From Istiophorus platypterus (taxonomy: Eukaryota > Chordata > Actinopteri > Istiophoriformes > Istiophoridae): a stretch of 64,000 nucleotides of DNA. Where the stretch lies: the NCBI GenBank assembly GCA_016859345.1, contig CM029112.1, forward strand, positions 9,807,089-9,871,088. The letters run 5' to 3'. The notes below the pieces were generated by a model. That model was not told the DNA's origin, did not search any database, and worked only from the letters and a program-made list of their open reading frames with translations. Below, piece by piece: positions 37,900-50,325 of the stretch. Positions within the stretch are counted from its first letter, which is position 1; each line of letters opens with the position of its first letter. The translations under genes and the position numbers were made by a program.

Positions 37900-39365
37900 A
37901 TCGTTAAACAAAACAGCAATAAAGAAAATAATGAGATGGTCCCTGTTCAAACATTTGCATACTCTTTGTTCTTAATGCTGTGTATCACCCCCTCTAGCAT
38001 CATGATGGCTTGCAGTCTTCAGTGTTAGGTGTGGATGAGGCCCTTTATTTTTTTGTGGTGGTAAGACTACCCCCATTCTATTTGGCAAAGAGCCTCCAAG
38101 TCCCATAAATAATTGGGTTGTCCTGCACGTTTGAGATCTCTCCGCAGTAGCTGGGAGACTGCGGGGACCACTCCAGAACCTTCACGTTTTTCTGCTGTAG
38201 CCACCGAAGGCTTGACTGGGCCTTGTGTTTTGGATCATTGTCATGTCGGAAAGTCCAAGTCTCAGGCAAAGCCTCTGGCCTGATGAATGCAAATTGGCCT
38301 CCGGTATTTTCTGATAACATGCTTGATTCCTTTTGCCATCAATTTTGATTCAATTTCCTGTGCTGCTGTACCTAACAAACCCCCAAAACATCTGAGATTT
38401 ACCTCCCTGCTTCATAGTGGGTAAGGTGACTCCTCTGGAATCATAGGGACGCTATGTTTGGAGAGGAGTCAATAAGGCCTGTCATGATCGTAAAGTTCAG
38501 CTTTGGTCTCATCCCTCCAAATGACTTTGTTCCAGACGTTGTGAGGCTTGTTTAGGTGCTGTTTGGCATAGTGGGAGCCGGCTGTTTTGTGGCATTGGCG
38601 CAGTAACAGCTTTTTTCTGGCAACTTGACCATGCAGCCCGATTTTGTTCCAGTGCCTCCTTATTGTGGATTTTGAAGCAGCCATATCCTTTTCTCTTTTT
38701 TTCTTCTGCAGAAGAGCCTGTATTTCAGCTGAAGTTACTTGTGGGTTGTCCTTTTCATCTCGACCAATTTTCCTTGCAGCTGTGGCTGAATTCTGTGTTT
38801 GTCTAACTGACTGTGGCTTGGTTTCAGCAGAACCCCAACAGAGCTTGAGCCCAACTGATTGGCACTTTCAAATCTTTGAAACATATTCATATCATTTTCC
38901 TCATTTATAAAGTTCAAAGTTATCTGTTCTTTTTCTGTTCTCTTTTTCGACAGATATTTCTGCTTTAGCCATTGCTCAGTATTCAGCAAAGTCAGTGTAG
39001 CCCTGGATAAAATGTGCAGGTGTCTCTCAAGACCTAAGGAACTGATTGACTGTTTATACACAGACACTAATTAAAGTTAAACAAGACACAGTAGGAAACC
39101 TATCCTTAAAGCCATTTAAACCTGTGTCAACCTGCATATATAATTATAGGTTTATGTAAACTTCAGGACCAGTTGTGATTTCAGTTATTATTACGATTTA
39201 AAACAGGCACACATGATTATTTGATAGTAAATGTTTTCACCTGACTAGATCCCTAAATTAAAAAGCAAAGTTTCCTGCATGGTGACTAATTTTTTTCTCC
39301 CCAAAATATCTCAATATCTCACAAATTTTGCCAGGGGTATGTAAATTTTCAAGGACAATTGTAAT
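37900..39365 (-). mobile_element. Decayed Tc1-type transposon
   Basis: About 1.45 kb. The right end (39323-39363, CAGGGGTATGTAAATTTTC then AAGGACAATTGTA) is a typical Tc1 terminal motif. A diverged counterpart, TTCAAACATTTGCATACTC, sits near the left end at about 37948-37966. Minus-strand transposase fragments fill the interior. The left boundary is approximate. Confidence 0.7.
38050..38900 (-). pseudogene. Tc1 transposase pseudogene
   Basis: On the minus strand, fragments run in the right order: an N-terminal helix-turn-helix part ending in MAASKSTIRRHWNKIGL (near 38680), the first catalytic region with VIWRDETKAEL (near 38510), and RHDNDPKHKAQSS with VLEWSPQSP (38230-38150). The third catalytic part after QSP is garbled. 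Stops and frame shifts separate the parts, so no active enzyme is made. Confidence 0.8.
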
Positions 39366-42300
39366 TAAAGATAGTTACGTGAAAGTATTTAAAGATAAGT
39401 GACAGATAAAATGTTGATAGCCAATCAAATCAAAATTAGTATGAAACAAAACCCACATATGACACTAAAAAAAAAGGGAATGCCCCAGTATGATAAGAAG
39501 GGGCAAATCTCCACAGGGGTCTCACTTTCACTAGCCAGTAATCCCCTTCGCACAAACTCACACACATACTAACACACACATAAACACACAGCAGAAGTTT
39601 CTGGCAAGTGCGTCAGCTGTTGGCTGCTTGATGAAAGATATTCATCTGACACTCCAAGGCTGTTCAACGTTAACAGTAAACCCTTACTGGTCCAGCAAAA
39701 ATGTCTGTCCTGGATTACAGCCTCGAGTGTAGTCTGATATCTCAGACACTCAAATCTGGCTTTATTAGCTACTTTTATGGTGCTCCGTGTATTGACTGCA
39801 CATAATTATGTAAGATAACAATGAAAAGGTTGTTTGATATTTTCCAGGCTTCTTTTAAAGACTTTTACATGCAAAAAAAAAACTTTTCCTTTTTATTTAA
39901 AAAACACTCGTCAGGAACTCAGAATTGCATATGGGATATTTGACTGTATTATGAGCACCTGAACTAGAGTATACTTCACCTGTGTGGACTTCTTAGTGTT
40001 GTTGGAGCACGTTGGCACACAGCTGCTGACTTGAGGTTTGCACTGCCTTGCTAATAGGGTTAGCAAGAAGGATGGAGGGCAACATGATCACCCGCGAGGT
40101 TGCAGTTTCAAGATGACAGGTGAGTATCGGCACTTTTACCCCCTGTGTCACAAGTCCTCATCCGTCAACCCCACATGTCAACTTCCTGCCATCATTGACT
40201 GGCTGGCTGCATGAGACTGCAGGTTTTCCGCTGCACCGTCAAACCCACAAAAGGCCTTATGCAATTGTCATCAGAATTATATAATTACCTAATGTAATCC
40301 CACTGCATTCTAGGAAGATGTGTAATGGGGATTATTATTTAAATGTTATGCTAGTTGTGGTTCAAGGCTTTAAAGTCTGGCTGCTGATGACAATGCCCAA
40401 ATTGATGCTAACATCTGATTCCTAAAATACCGTGGCATTCCCAGGCAAAGTGACCCGACTGTATTAGACCACAGACTTCAGCAGGCTGTTAATTACAACC
40501 TCGCCATTAAAGGAACATGCTGCATGAGTTATATGCTTGTCAAGAGCAAGGTCAAAGCCACCACCAAGCACATCCCTCAGACTTGTATTGGCTTTCAACC
40601 TCAGAGAAAAGATTGCGGTCTGCAGGTTCTGTCTGACATCCAGACTCACTGAGGCAATAAGTCACTTTGACTGAGTGGTTACAAGTCTTGAACGTCACTG
40701 CTACTACAGCTTTATTTCACTGTCGAGATTATTGCTCCGCTTTCTCGGAAGTAGCAAAAAAATGGCGTAGCTAATTGGAACAGAGATGTCTCATCTGTCA
40801 GACGGCCGGAAGAAAGCCTGTGTGAAACCGGCCTGTGCCCTAGTTCGGTGTACCGAGGGCTGATAACCTCTTTTTATGTTCGGCACCGCAGATGCACAGT
40901 CACAACTTACCACTTTCACACTGTTTTCCCGACAATTTATGTAAAGAAATCACACATATGATGTATTCAAGAGCGAATACCAAGTCCAGCTGCCTTTGAC
41001 TTGCTTCCACCAGATATTACATGACCTAGATGCCTGAGAATCGCCACGGATGCACATACTAAACTCTGCTTTCTGACTGCACAGATCTTATGCCAAACTT
41101 GCACCTGCAAGAGAAGAGATTTGAATAAATCTACAGTTCATGCAGACCTGCCTTCAACGATTCGTGTGTTGCAACAGGCCATCTCAGTGAAATGAGGTAC
41201 CGACCATGTCATCAGCCATCTCTTATGGAAAGACACACAGGTAGAAACTCACTTTTTTCCCACCCCTTTTTAGAACCAGTTTTACAGTATTTATGTCAGT
41301 GAAGCTCCCTGACCTCAGCAGCACACACAAGGCAACAAATTAAGCCAAACACGTATAGTAACAGCTATTTATAAGGCAGCGGGCTGTGGTGGTGTCCTAT
41401 ATACTGTAAGACCAGAGTCTGATCATTTTTTCTGATATAATACCTTTTCTAAATAAGTACAGGAAAGACTGTGCACTCTTCCTCCTGAGTGATAAATATG
41501 TCTATGATTTTAACGCTCTTTAAAATTATGTGTTTAAACTTTCTCTCAGTGACAGTAACTGAGATAAACCAGGGGTTTTCCTGAGCTTTTACACAAGAGG
41601 TAACAGGGAGACAAATGCCACACTTCCACTAGTCATATCTGTACTTTTTATCGGTTCATGCTGAGGTCTGGAGCATGGGATATGTCTATTCATCTATACT
41701 TGTATTTCCATCCAAAAAACTGGATTACCTTGTAAACCAGATAAATCAACTACTATGTGTCATGTGTTGCTATACTCTACTGCTGAAGTGTTTATGTTTG
41801 CATTCACCCATCTAATCTGAAGGTCAAGCTTGTTGATAAGCTAGTCCAGGGGAAGTTTGCCAGAGAGACACCATAATCGACATTGACAGGGGCTCTCTGG
41901 CCAATGTTGGCTGTCAATTCCTTTCAAACAGTGTATCCAGCCTAGACTGAGCAGCCACCATCACTCTCAGTTTAATGTCATAGCAGAAGCTAGGGGACCT
42001 ATCAGGACTTGGTGTGATATTGCTGAAATCTAGAGGATTCCTTATTTTTAAAGGAAGCTGGAGCTACATTATTCAAATTCTTGTAGAATCGGAGGCCATG
42101 TGAAAGTTTAAAAAAAAGAAATAATAAATTCACAGTTTTTTAAAATGAAGGCAGTGAGGGACAAATTTAGTGGGAATTCACTGAAATTTCTCTCATAAAC
42201 GGAAAAGAGACAGTCCCTGTTTTCACTCCGAGCTGGAGCTTTGTGGCAGTTTCATTGGCTAATGTGGAAAAAGCCCTGAAGCAGCACCCACTTCCTATGC

Positions 42301-43293
42301 AGAACCAAATCAAATCAGCTCCCTGCGTCCCTGTGGATGAGTCTGATCGATAGATCCCCCGACTACGTCTCATCCTGGCAGAATGCAGCTGTGGACGGAA
42401 AAAAACTAAATTTGCAGACAGATGTGGAATACTGCAAACTGTAGTTCAGCTGTGATACAACTGAATTGATCACACCTTTTGCCTAATAGTGTTTTATGTA
42501 TATCTATGCTAGATCAGAGGAGTTTGGAAGTGATCACACAATGCTGGATGAGTCCTCTCTGGAGTATTGGTTTGTTATGCAATCTCTGTGTCCATGTAAT
42601 TTTGCAGACAGATCATCATTGACAAATATATAATTTCTACTGGAAATCTCTGAAAGAAGGGAGAAAATGTTGATTAAAAAACGGCTGATAAGGACAGGGT
42701 TGGACGTACTCTAGTTGATGTGTTACTTGTGTTCATTCAAACTTTCCGGCTTTAAGAAATATAATTCTGTACCATCATATTTGAGCTAATTTTACATATT
42801 TACACGATTCATCAAGCAACTCGATGGTGCGGAATATACTATTTCCCACAATTTACCGAAAGAGGTTGTGAAAAGAAGACTTGAGTGGTTCTTTCCATAG
42901 CTTTGATTGAAAATGACTACCAGCGGAGCCGACTGATATAGCACGGGGTCTCTGAAGACCTTCATGGAACTGAAGTAAATGATGATGTGAGCTCTGACAG
43001 TTTGCAGCCCGGAATTTGGGCCATAGCTCCAAATTAGAGGAGCGGCATGTGTGTCCACAGCTAAAACAGTCGAGCAGGTCTCTGCTCACCAGCTCCAGAT
43101 GTCACACATTTTAGGGTCAAAATATAAAATCCTTGAAAAATCCTAGCTCTGCAGACATCACGTAGCTCATGTAAATATAGAGCGTTGTGTGATAATTGCT
43201 AATAAGTTCAAAAGTGACACACACACACTATCATCTGTTGAAATTAAATAGTGTAGAATCAGAGCATCAACTTGATGATGATTTTGTTAAGTT

Positions 43294-43894
43294 TTTATTG
43301 AAAAAAGAACATGAACAGTTTTTAACAACTGCAATATCAATATACAGTATTTGCATTATAATTTACAAAAGATAAAAAAATCTGTACAGTCTCTAGGTTG
43401 TGCAGGAAGGTGGGAAGACCCTGGTAGAAAAATAAACGACCTAAGACAGGAGAAGTTTCACTGTAAAATGATTTCATATATTTCCTTACCAGAGAAGCAG
43501 AACAGTGTTCTGGCTTTCAATGACGTTATCCAAGCATGAATGTGACACCATAAAAACCTACAGTAAATGTTAAAAAAAAAAAAACAATGAAGCTCAATCT
43601 TATGTAAGACTGAAGTCAAGTGTGCTATCTCCATTCAGGGTTTGTGACTGTAAGTAAAATATTATTCAACTGACCTGATCTTAAATAAGACAACGCAAGG
43701 GTCCAGAAAGACAAATGACTACACAAGACTTGCGATGAAGAGGGTTTGGCTGAGATGTGTCCAAATTCTGCACAACTGCCATGCCAGGAACTCTGACGTT
43801 AATATAAAGAAGAGACTAAGTCAAAATCAACTCAAATAAATTATTGTCTTTGTTTAACAGCCAATCACTATTAGGTGAAGGAAAATGTGTGTGT

Positions 43895-43969
<75 letters not shown>

Positions 43970-45236
43970 TTTGGCTTGGGGTATTAAAACAGTTTCTGTT
44001 GTTATGAGGGATGGGGGGGGGTATCTGATGAGGAAGAAAGTGCACTAAAGCTTTGGAAAACACACTGACAGAATCATGCTTTTTCTACATCTAAAAATAA
44101 CATTGTAGGCTGCATCTGCAATCTTCAAAATGGATTCCTTAAAAGACAAATAATACATTTTGGCTCCTAGATTTCTCTATAAACATACAATATGTAACTT
44201 AGCAGCACTTATCATCAACATTCATATCCTCGGCTCAGGCTCGGGCTTCCTGACACATTCTACCACTGAACTGTATTGCACATTAGAATATGAAGACCTG
44301 CAAGAAGCGGCAGTAGACTGCACAGTGGATCACCGTTGAATGCTTCTTCCTGTGACATCTAATGCAGTGTGTGCTCAGTCGAAGCCAAACCTCCTGAGTG
44401 TCTCCACCGCGACTGAGACATATCTTAAGGCACACGTTGCAAAAGATGCTATACTTACACAAGATGATAGGTTGAGGAGCATAGTGTGCTTGTTCTCGTA
44501 ATCTGTGCAAGACATCTCTTTCCTGCCTTACGCCATGAGAACACACCAAGTCCACGACACAGAAGAAGACTAGACATACACTTTGCTAAGAGACCAGCTC
44601 ATTAACAAACAGTAGCCTTTTTTGTGCTGGTAGTTTAACTCGTCAGAATGACTTTAGTAGCCTTTAAATACAAGATTGTTGGACTTAAAATGTTTAAAAT
44701 TTCACACATTTATGTTGGCATTTAAAAATCAAATCTCAAAACTTCTGGTTTAATTTAATTTTTTCAATTGAAATCACATATGTTAAACAATTTTAGCCAA
44801 ACAAAACCTTGTGTGATGTTTAGGCCACAAAAAAAGATCTATTACACACAGGATGCTCAATGCAAAATGTGCAAAATAGAATTATATACTTATTATGTAC
44901 AAATTAACGAATTTAGTTACCCCAATTGGCTATTATACTAAAATATTTAGCTTAATAGGGGAAGTATGCACAGAAAAAAACTTCACAGTGTGTAAGTGAA
45001 GGCATCTGACCCATTTTAGCTTCATGCGACCAGTTAATTTACCACCACTTTCATCATAAACAACATCTGTATTTCCTTGGTGTCTTGTGCATGAGCGTCT
45101 GCACAGAGAATTTCATACTCAGATCACAGTCTTTTCAAATTTTTCATGCATTAATCGACAACAGTGATCAGGACCAAAGTTCAAGCAAACTTTAACATAC
45201 CCTGTGGTAGTGTTAAACCCTTCTTTATCCCTGCAG
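43294..45236 (-). other. kcnj2: Inferred 3'UTR of kcnj2
   Basis: Follows the kcnj2 stop on the minus strand to the AATAAA complement at 43294-43299. Kir2.1 messages often have long 3'UTRs, so 1.9 kb is plausible. An (AT)n/(AC)n microsatellite lies inside. Earlier poly(A) signals may also be used. Confidence 0.4.
43887..43970. repeat. (GT)n(AT)n(AC)n microsatellite
   Basis: GTGTGTGTA, then about 55 bases of alternating AT, then ACACACACACACACA. Overall it is close to self-complementary. The open frame of repeated Tyr-Ile across it is an artefact. Confidence 0.95.
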
Positions 45237-46553
45237 TCATATTTCTGATTCAGCCGTCAGAGGTCTTGATTCTAAAGGCAAAGAGTCCAGATTGCATTCA
45301 GAGTCTGACACCACATCAGTGTTTGTGTCCTCAAGTGCACCAACCTCTACACCACTCATCTGCCTGTTATCCTCCTCCTCGAACTCCTCCTCCATTTCCA
45401 CTTTTTCGAGAGCCACCTCGTTCTCGTAACAAAAGGAGTTCCTCGAGCTGGAGGCGTTGGACTTCTTCTCAGCTAGTTCCCTGGCGCTACAGTGGGGCGT
45501 GCTGGGCACCTCGTAGGTGTTGTCGAAGCGAGAGTAGTCCACTTTGTAGTAGTTCTTTTCTTCAAACAGCACTGGCTCGAAGCGGTAGCCCCACAGAATC
45601 TCGCTGGCCACGTACGAGCTCCGACACTGAGTGGTCATGGCTGTGGCCTCCACCATGCCTTCCAGGATCACTACGATCTCAAACTCTGATGTCTCCAGCT
45701 CCTGTTTGCTCATCTCGTAGAACGGGCTGTCCTCGTCAATCTCATGCACAATGGTAATCGGAGACACCAGGAAGATTCTGTCAATGCCACTGTCGAAGCC
45801 TACGTCAATGTCCACCTGATCCAGGGGGATGAACTCTCCCTCAGCCGTGGTGCGGGACTTAAGGAGCTGAGCCCTGACATGGGCCTCCACCAGGTGACTC
45901 TTCCTCAAGTTCCCCACACGCCACATCAGGCACAGTTTGCCATCCCTCATGGCCACCGTGGCATAGTGGCTGAACACCAGAGTCTCGTTCCTCTTTTTGG
46001 GCTTGGCCATCTTGGCCATAACGGCACCAATGATGAAAGCATCAATGATGCAGCCCAAAATGCTCTGGAAGACAACCATGAAGACAGCAACGGGGCACTC
46101 CTCTGTCACATAGCGATAACCATAGCCAATTGTGGTTTGGGTCTCCACTGAGAACAAGAAAGCAGCGGTGAAGCTGTCCACGTTGGAAACACACATCTGA
46201 GTCTCATTGTCCAAGTCCCCATAGGAGAGGGCCACTACCCAGAAGACAAAGCCAAAAAACAACCACGACAGCAGGAAAGAAAGGCAGAAAATGAGCAGCA
46301 TCCAGCGCCAGCGAATGTCCACACAGGTGGTGAAGATATCTGCCAGGTACCGCTGGCCTTTCTCACTCATATTGATAAACTGCACATTGCAGTGACCATC
46401 CTTCCTGACGAAGCGGCTCTGATGTTGGTGCTCTGTGTGCACCTTGTTGACATTGCCATTTCCGTAGCCATTCGGGACGGCAATGGTGGCCAGCTTCATG
46501 CCGTCCTCCTCAGAGGACACGATGCTGTAGCGGTGGCTTCGCACACTCCCCAT
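45237..46553 (-). CDS. kcnj2: Kir2.1 inward-rectifier potassium channel
   Basis: Single-exon coding region of 438 residues (human Kir2.1 is 427). It forms tetrameric plasma-membrane K+ channels that set resting potential in muscle, heart and neurons. Two membrane helices are near 85-110 and 158-182, and the selectivity filter is TIGYGY (141-146). The extracellular cysteine pair is Cys121/Cys153. The rectification controller Asp171 and cytoplasmic Glu223 are present, so strong inward rectification is expected. The KPKKR phosphoinositide-binding segment follows the second helix (184-188). The ER-export motif FCYENEV (374-380) and the C-terminal PDZ ligand SEI match human Kir2.1. A run of acidic residues follows the export motif. 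It stands 3.8 kb downstream of kcnj16 in the same orientation, the same tandem as in mammals. Teleosts often have two kcnj2 copies, and I cannot tell which this is. Confidence 0.95.
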   Translation of the reverse strand: MGSVRSHRYSIVSSEEDGMKLATIAVPNGYGNGNVNKVHTEHQHQSRFVRKDGHCNVQFINMSEKGQRYLADIFTTCVDIRWRWMLLIFCLSFLLSWLFFGFVFWVVALSYGDLDNETQMCVSNVDSFTAAFLFSVETQTTIGYGYRYVTEECPVAVFMVVFQSILGCIIDAFIIGAVMAKMAKPKKRNETLVFSHYATVAMRDGKLCLMWRVGNLRKSHLVEAHVRAQLLKSRTTAEGEFIPLDQVDIDVGFDSGIDRIFLVSPITIVHEIDEDSPFYEMSKQELETSEFEIVVILEGMVEATAMTTQCRSSYVASEILWGYRFEPVLFEEKNYYKVDYSRFDNTYEVPSTPHCSARELAEKKSNASSSRNSFCYENEVALEKVEMEEEFEEEDNRQMSGVEVGALEDTNTDVVSDSECNLDSLPLESRPLTAESEI

Positions 46554-46799
46554 CGCTTCCGCCTGGGAGGGCTGGGCCGATTCTGCTTTGGAAAACAGTC
46601 TAAGTTTTTGGAAGAAGCGTTGGAGAAACAGTTTTGAATGATCCCAGGGACAAACTGAAGCAGAAAATGTGAACCACAGGACAAAGATCCTGCAGGGAAC
46701 AGGGTAGATTGGACCTGTGCTTCTGCAGGCGTGCGGTGCACCTTTAGCAAGGGTAGGTCACGCTCCGATGGCTGGTTTGGACTTCATCAGTGAAGTGGG
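46554..46799 (-). other. kcnj2: 5'UTR part of kcnj2 exon 2
   Basis: On the minus strand a good acceptor, TTTTCCACAG then CCCACTTC, has its exon edge at 46799 and lies 246 bases before the ATG. KCNJ2 genes typically have a non-coding first exon spliced to a second exon carrying the whole frame. This arrangement fits that pattern. Confidence 0.5.
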
Positions 46800-48858
46800 C
46801 TGTGGAAAATTCAGACAGAAAGAAAAACAATTTTAAAGTAACTGGCAGGAACCAGAGCAAAGATCAGTACGTGTGGGTGTGTGGTTACCTGCTGTCTAAA
46901 TAATGAATTGTACACTCAAAGTTTACAGTACTCTTCTTGCATACACAGATAATATACAAAAAGTCTATGCAGTGCAGTCAGAAGGCACGGGAAATCCATT
47001 GTTGTGCATTATCAGTAATAGATAAAACATATTATTCAAGCACTTAAACAGTAGGCAAAGTGGGAAAGGATGTTTACCCTGCTTAATGTAAGTAATAATT
47101 AGGAAGGTCAGTCCGTGTTGAGCTGAGTCAAATTACAGATCAAGTTCTCGTTGATCCTTTGAGCCACTGGAACAGAAATACAGTACATTTATCAGCTGTG
47201 TGGAGATGTTTCTCTAAACTCTGTGCTTAAGTGAGAATGCAATGCATTAAGTTAGACATGTTGCATTTAAAACCTGTTCACCATTTATAACACTTCATGC
47301 TACAGTACACTACAATAACATGTGCACATGCATTGCTAAACCTATTTCAAAACTGCAGGTAACCCCACTAGACCATGTATCGAGATTAAATGTACCTCGC
47401 AGCTTTTCAGGGAAGATGGGCGCCTTTTTTTTCTGAAGGCAGCAGTAACCTTGCATCATATGTAATAGAACAACGAGGACAGCCAAATTAGAAAAGTTAT
47501 TGACTTGGCGGGTGCGTGGCCTGAAAAGGTCCATTAAAATGCAACACCACAGGCTACAAAAGGCCATTGTCAGCCAGACATGCTCTGCTTGTGCCAAAAT
47601 GACTCCCCACCTCCACTTTAGAAACAATCTCATCTGAGTGTCACTGGTGTGTCGAAGTCAAAAGGCCAAGAAAAAAAAAAACAACCCAAAAAACTAATGG
47701 ATAAATAAATGACATAAAGTCTTGGAGTCTTTTCAGTCAATATTATGAATAAACTTAACTGCTCATGTTTCTTTAATTTAGTTTTGAAAGCGAATGGCAG
47801 TCGTCATAAAGGAAGAATTTTTGTTAACATGGATCATTTTATTCCATCACCTATTTTTTGCGTTTGCTCTGCAAGTGATCAGAAGTCATGTGGGATAAGA
47901 TGTGCAGGACGTGGTCCCAAATCCCCCTGCGTCATCTTTGCTTTTCACAACTGATGATGTCACTGCTGGGTCAACCACAAATAGCAACCTGTCACGCACA
48001 CTATTGGGAACACGGGGCCCCATTCATTCACAGCTCAAAGCAGGCCAAAGGATCTTGTTTAATGGATTTTTGGAGAATTTATAAGATACTGAAAATGCCA
48101 TGGATTACTACATTTATTACTTTTAAACTAAAAACTTCACAAATTACCAACATATTCTACGCAGGAAACATAAACCACTTTTATCTTCCTTATCACAAGT
48201 ATAATACGAGTGTACTTCATGAGGGTGCAGGCCATTCTTGGCCTTTTCTTCACCTTTCGGTTTAACAGAGTGTTTGGCTTTTTTTACCACGGAAACAACA
48301 CCAAACTGCATAAAAGCCTAGAATTCATTTCGTCCACATTGGATGACTGAGGAGAGGCAAAGACCAAGAGGACAGTTTAGGTCCAATAGAAAGACAGTTG
48401 AGAGGGCATTTACAATACTTTGATACTTTTCTCTAAAGCTGTGAATAGGTAACCCCTGGTGAAAGTTAAATCTCTAACTATTGTAGAGCCGGTGCACTGA
48501 CACTGAGCGTGCATTACAAATTGATGTCCCCGCTCTCTTCCTCTCTGTCACAGTTTCTTTGAATTTTTTTTTTTTCCCCACCCAGCTTTGATCTGCACCC
48601 TGTATCACATCACTTATTACTGCGGGTCGGTGCACGGTGACAGACCAAGGCTTCCAGAGGCTGCACAACCTGTGGTTGATTGTTTTGCATGTGTTCTCAA
48701 TTAGTGCCAACAGCTGAGGCAGATGGAAACTGGTTACGTAAAGCTGCTCTATTTTTTATTACACAAATCAATAACTAAAGCCAATCATTCAGCAGATGGC
48801 ATCTTTTGTTCTAAGCTTTTACAACATTTGTTGTTTTATATTAGTGTTATATTAGTGT

Positions 48859-48860
<2 letters not shown>

Positions 48861-48931
<71 letters not shown>
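48861..48931. repeat. (AT)n microsatellite
   Basis: About 70 bases of uninterrupted alternating AT. Confidence 0.97.
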
Positions 48932-48937
<6 letters not shown>

Positions 48938-49082
48938 GTAATTTCACACATTTTGATAGATTATTCTTCATACTCATATTGACCATTTTTACACTAAAGG
49001 TTATTACAAAGTGCACAGATATGAGTTACAGAATTAGTTCAGATCAAGGACAGGGGTAATTTCTATATTCTCCTATGTTGTT

Positions 49083-49147
49083 GTTGTTGTTAATATTATT
49101 ATCATTATTATTATTATTATTATTATCATTATTATTTATTATTATTA
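49083..49147. repeat. (TTG)n(ATT)n trinucleotide repeat
   Basis: Four TTG units followed by imperfect ATT repeats with ATC variants. Confidence 0.9.
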
Positions 49148-49369
49148 CAAATTAATTACGAAAAATACGTTGTTTGAAGAAACAAAACAGACCAACAAAC
49201 AAAAAAAGAAACAGATAACACTTTGTTTAAGTCAGTTGTAATGAAATTAAGGGAACCAGATCGTACAGTTTTCTTTTTTTCCTCTTTCTGCATTAACACT
49301 AAGCGCCAGTCAGTAGCTATGTTTCCCATCAGTCTCATAAACACGGATACATGTTCCCCTCTTATCGCA

Positions 49370-50060
49370 CCTACCTGTGAGTCCCCGCGGTGCCAATCTG
49401 CCCTTCTCGCTGCGTAATTATTCCCATACGCGCCGGACACCGACACTTCCTCTTCCTGATTTTCGCTGCTCCTTCGCCGCGGTCTCTCGCGTTCCCGTCC
49501 GGCGCTGCGGATTCTGCCATAACCCTCCGCAGCTACTGAAGAAGATATTTGTCGTAGCAAAGACGGACTTTAAAAAAAAAACACGTGTGCCAATCCCCGC
49601 CCCCTGTCGCGGCGCACGGGCCAATGGGAAGCTGCAGCGCCGGTTTCGGAGGCTCCGAGCCCCGCACGGATGTCCCCGGGTCGTGTGGGTCGGTGCGGAG
49701 GACGGAACGAGCCGAGGGCTCCCGTCCTCGAAGGGTGGCGGGGATCGAGATGATCGAAACGCGGGGGGACAAAGCGTTTAGTCTGCGCGTCAGACATCTC
49801 CCGGGCCTCCGCTGAAAGCGGATTTGATACCCGAGGTGGGTCGGATCCAGTGGGTGAATTCACCGCAGTCGGGGGGGTTTGTGCGTCAGAGACGAAAGTG
49901 CGAGTCCGTCTCTCTCCCCGATAATCGAGCCACCGCGCACGGCGTCGTGGAGCGGGGGCCCCGCTCCGTGGGCCCCGCGGCCCTGGGGTGTTGGTGAGGG
50001 TCCCCAGTGGACACGCGGTGGCGCTGCAGGGCCGAGCTGGCATAACGTAGAGTGACTGGC
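49370..50060 (-). promoter_or_regulatory. kcnj2: CpG island with kcnj2 promoter and untranslated first exon
   Basis: A roughly 700-base GC- and CpG-rich block in otherwise AT-rich DNA. Read on the minus strand it has ATTGG (complement of CCAAT at 49621-49625), a GC box (49595-49604), a second ATTGG (49590-49594), an E-box CACGTG (49582-49587) and a TTTAAAG TATA-like element (49568-49574). Transcription would then start near 49540. The proposed exon ends at a strong donor, GACTCACAG then GTAGGTG, with its edge at 49375. The long overlapping frames in the island are composition artefacts. It lies beyond the 3' end of kcnj16, so it more likely serves kcnj2. Confidence 0.6.
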
Positions 50061-50325
50061 AGCGTTATTGTAACTCTTGTGAGAGGGAGGAAAACTCCCA
50101 AAGAGCAAAGAGCAGACTCTTACAGAGGCTATTAGGCTTTAATTTGACTTGAATCTGTGGTTAAGAATTTTATTTGTACAAAGCTTTAAAAAAAAAAAAA
50201 AAATCATATGCCAGCTTATGAACACACATATAAATATATTTACAAAGGCAGATCTTTTCACACTGTCCTTAAGAACCTGAGACGATGCGACAGTCCACAA
50301 TTGGCTGTGATGTATGTCTCTGGAG

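Larger units (their letters stand above)
23120..43290. other. 20-kb interval with no recognised gene
   Basis: Between the map2k6 poly(A) signal and the inferred kcnj2 3' end. I read the open frames on both strands and recognise only transposase remnants near 38-39 kb. Frames of 234 codons (36884-37588, minus), 145 codons (26912-27349, minus) and 146 codons (33574-34014, minus) match no family I know. The interval holds several interspersed repeats, listed separately. Long stretches of seemingly unique sequence (for example 32.3-34.0 kb and 40.3-42.7 kb) could contain regulatory elements, but that cannot be judged from one sequence. Confidence 0.5.
46800..49374 (-). other. kcnj2: Inferred kcnj2 intron 1
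   Basis: Lies between the proposed untranslated first exon (donor at 49369-49374) and the acceptor at 46799. It contains two microsatellites near 48.9 and 49.1 kb. No other gene is recognised in it. Confidence 0.4.

Noticed and set aside
43854..44063. Open frame with repeated Tyr-Ile
   Set aside because: Produced by the AT/AC microsatellite.
45164..45757. 197-codon open frame on the plus strand
   Set aside because: It is antisense to the 3' part of kcnj2, whose protein is clearly real; Pro/Ser/Arg-rich composition is typical of a shadow frame.
49570..50043. 157-codon Pro/Arg-rich open frame on the minus strand
   Set aside because: It lies inside the CpG island, where stop codons are rare. 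Several other frames overlap it on both strands and none resembles a known protein.
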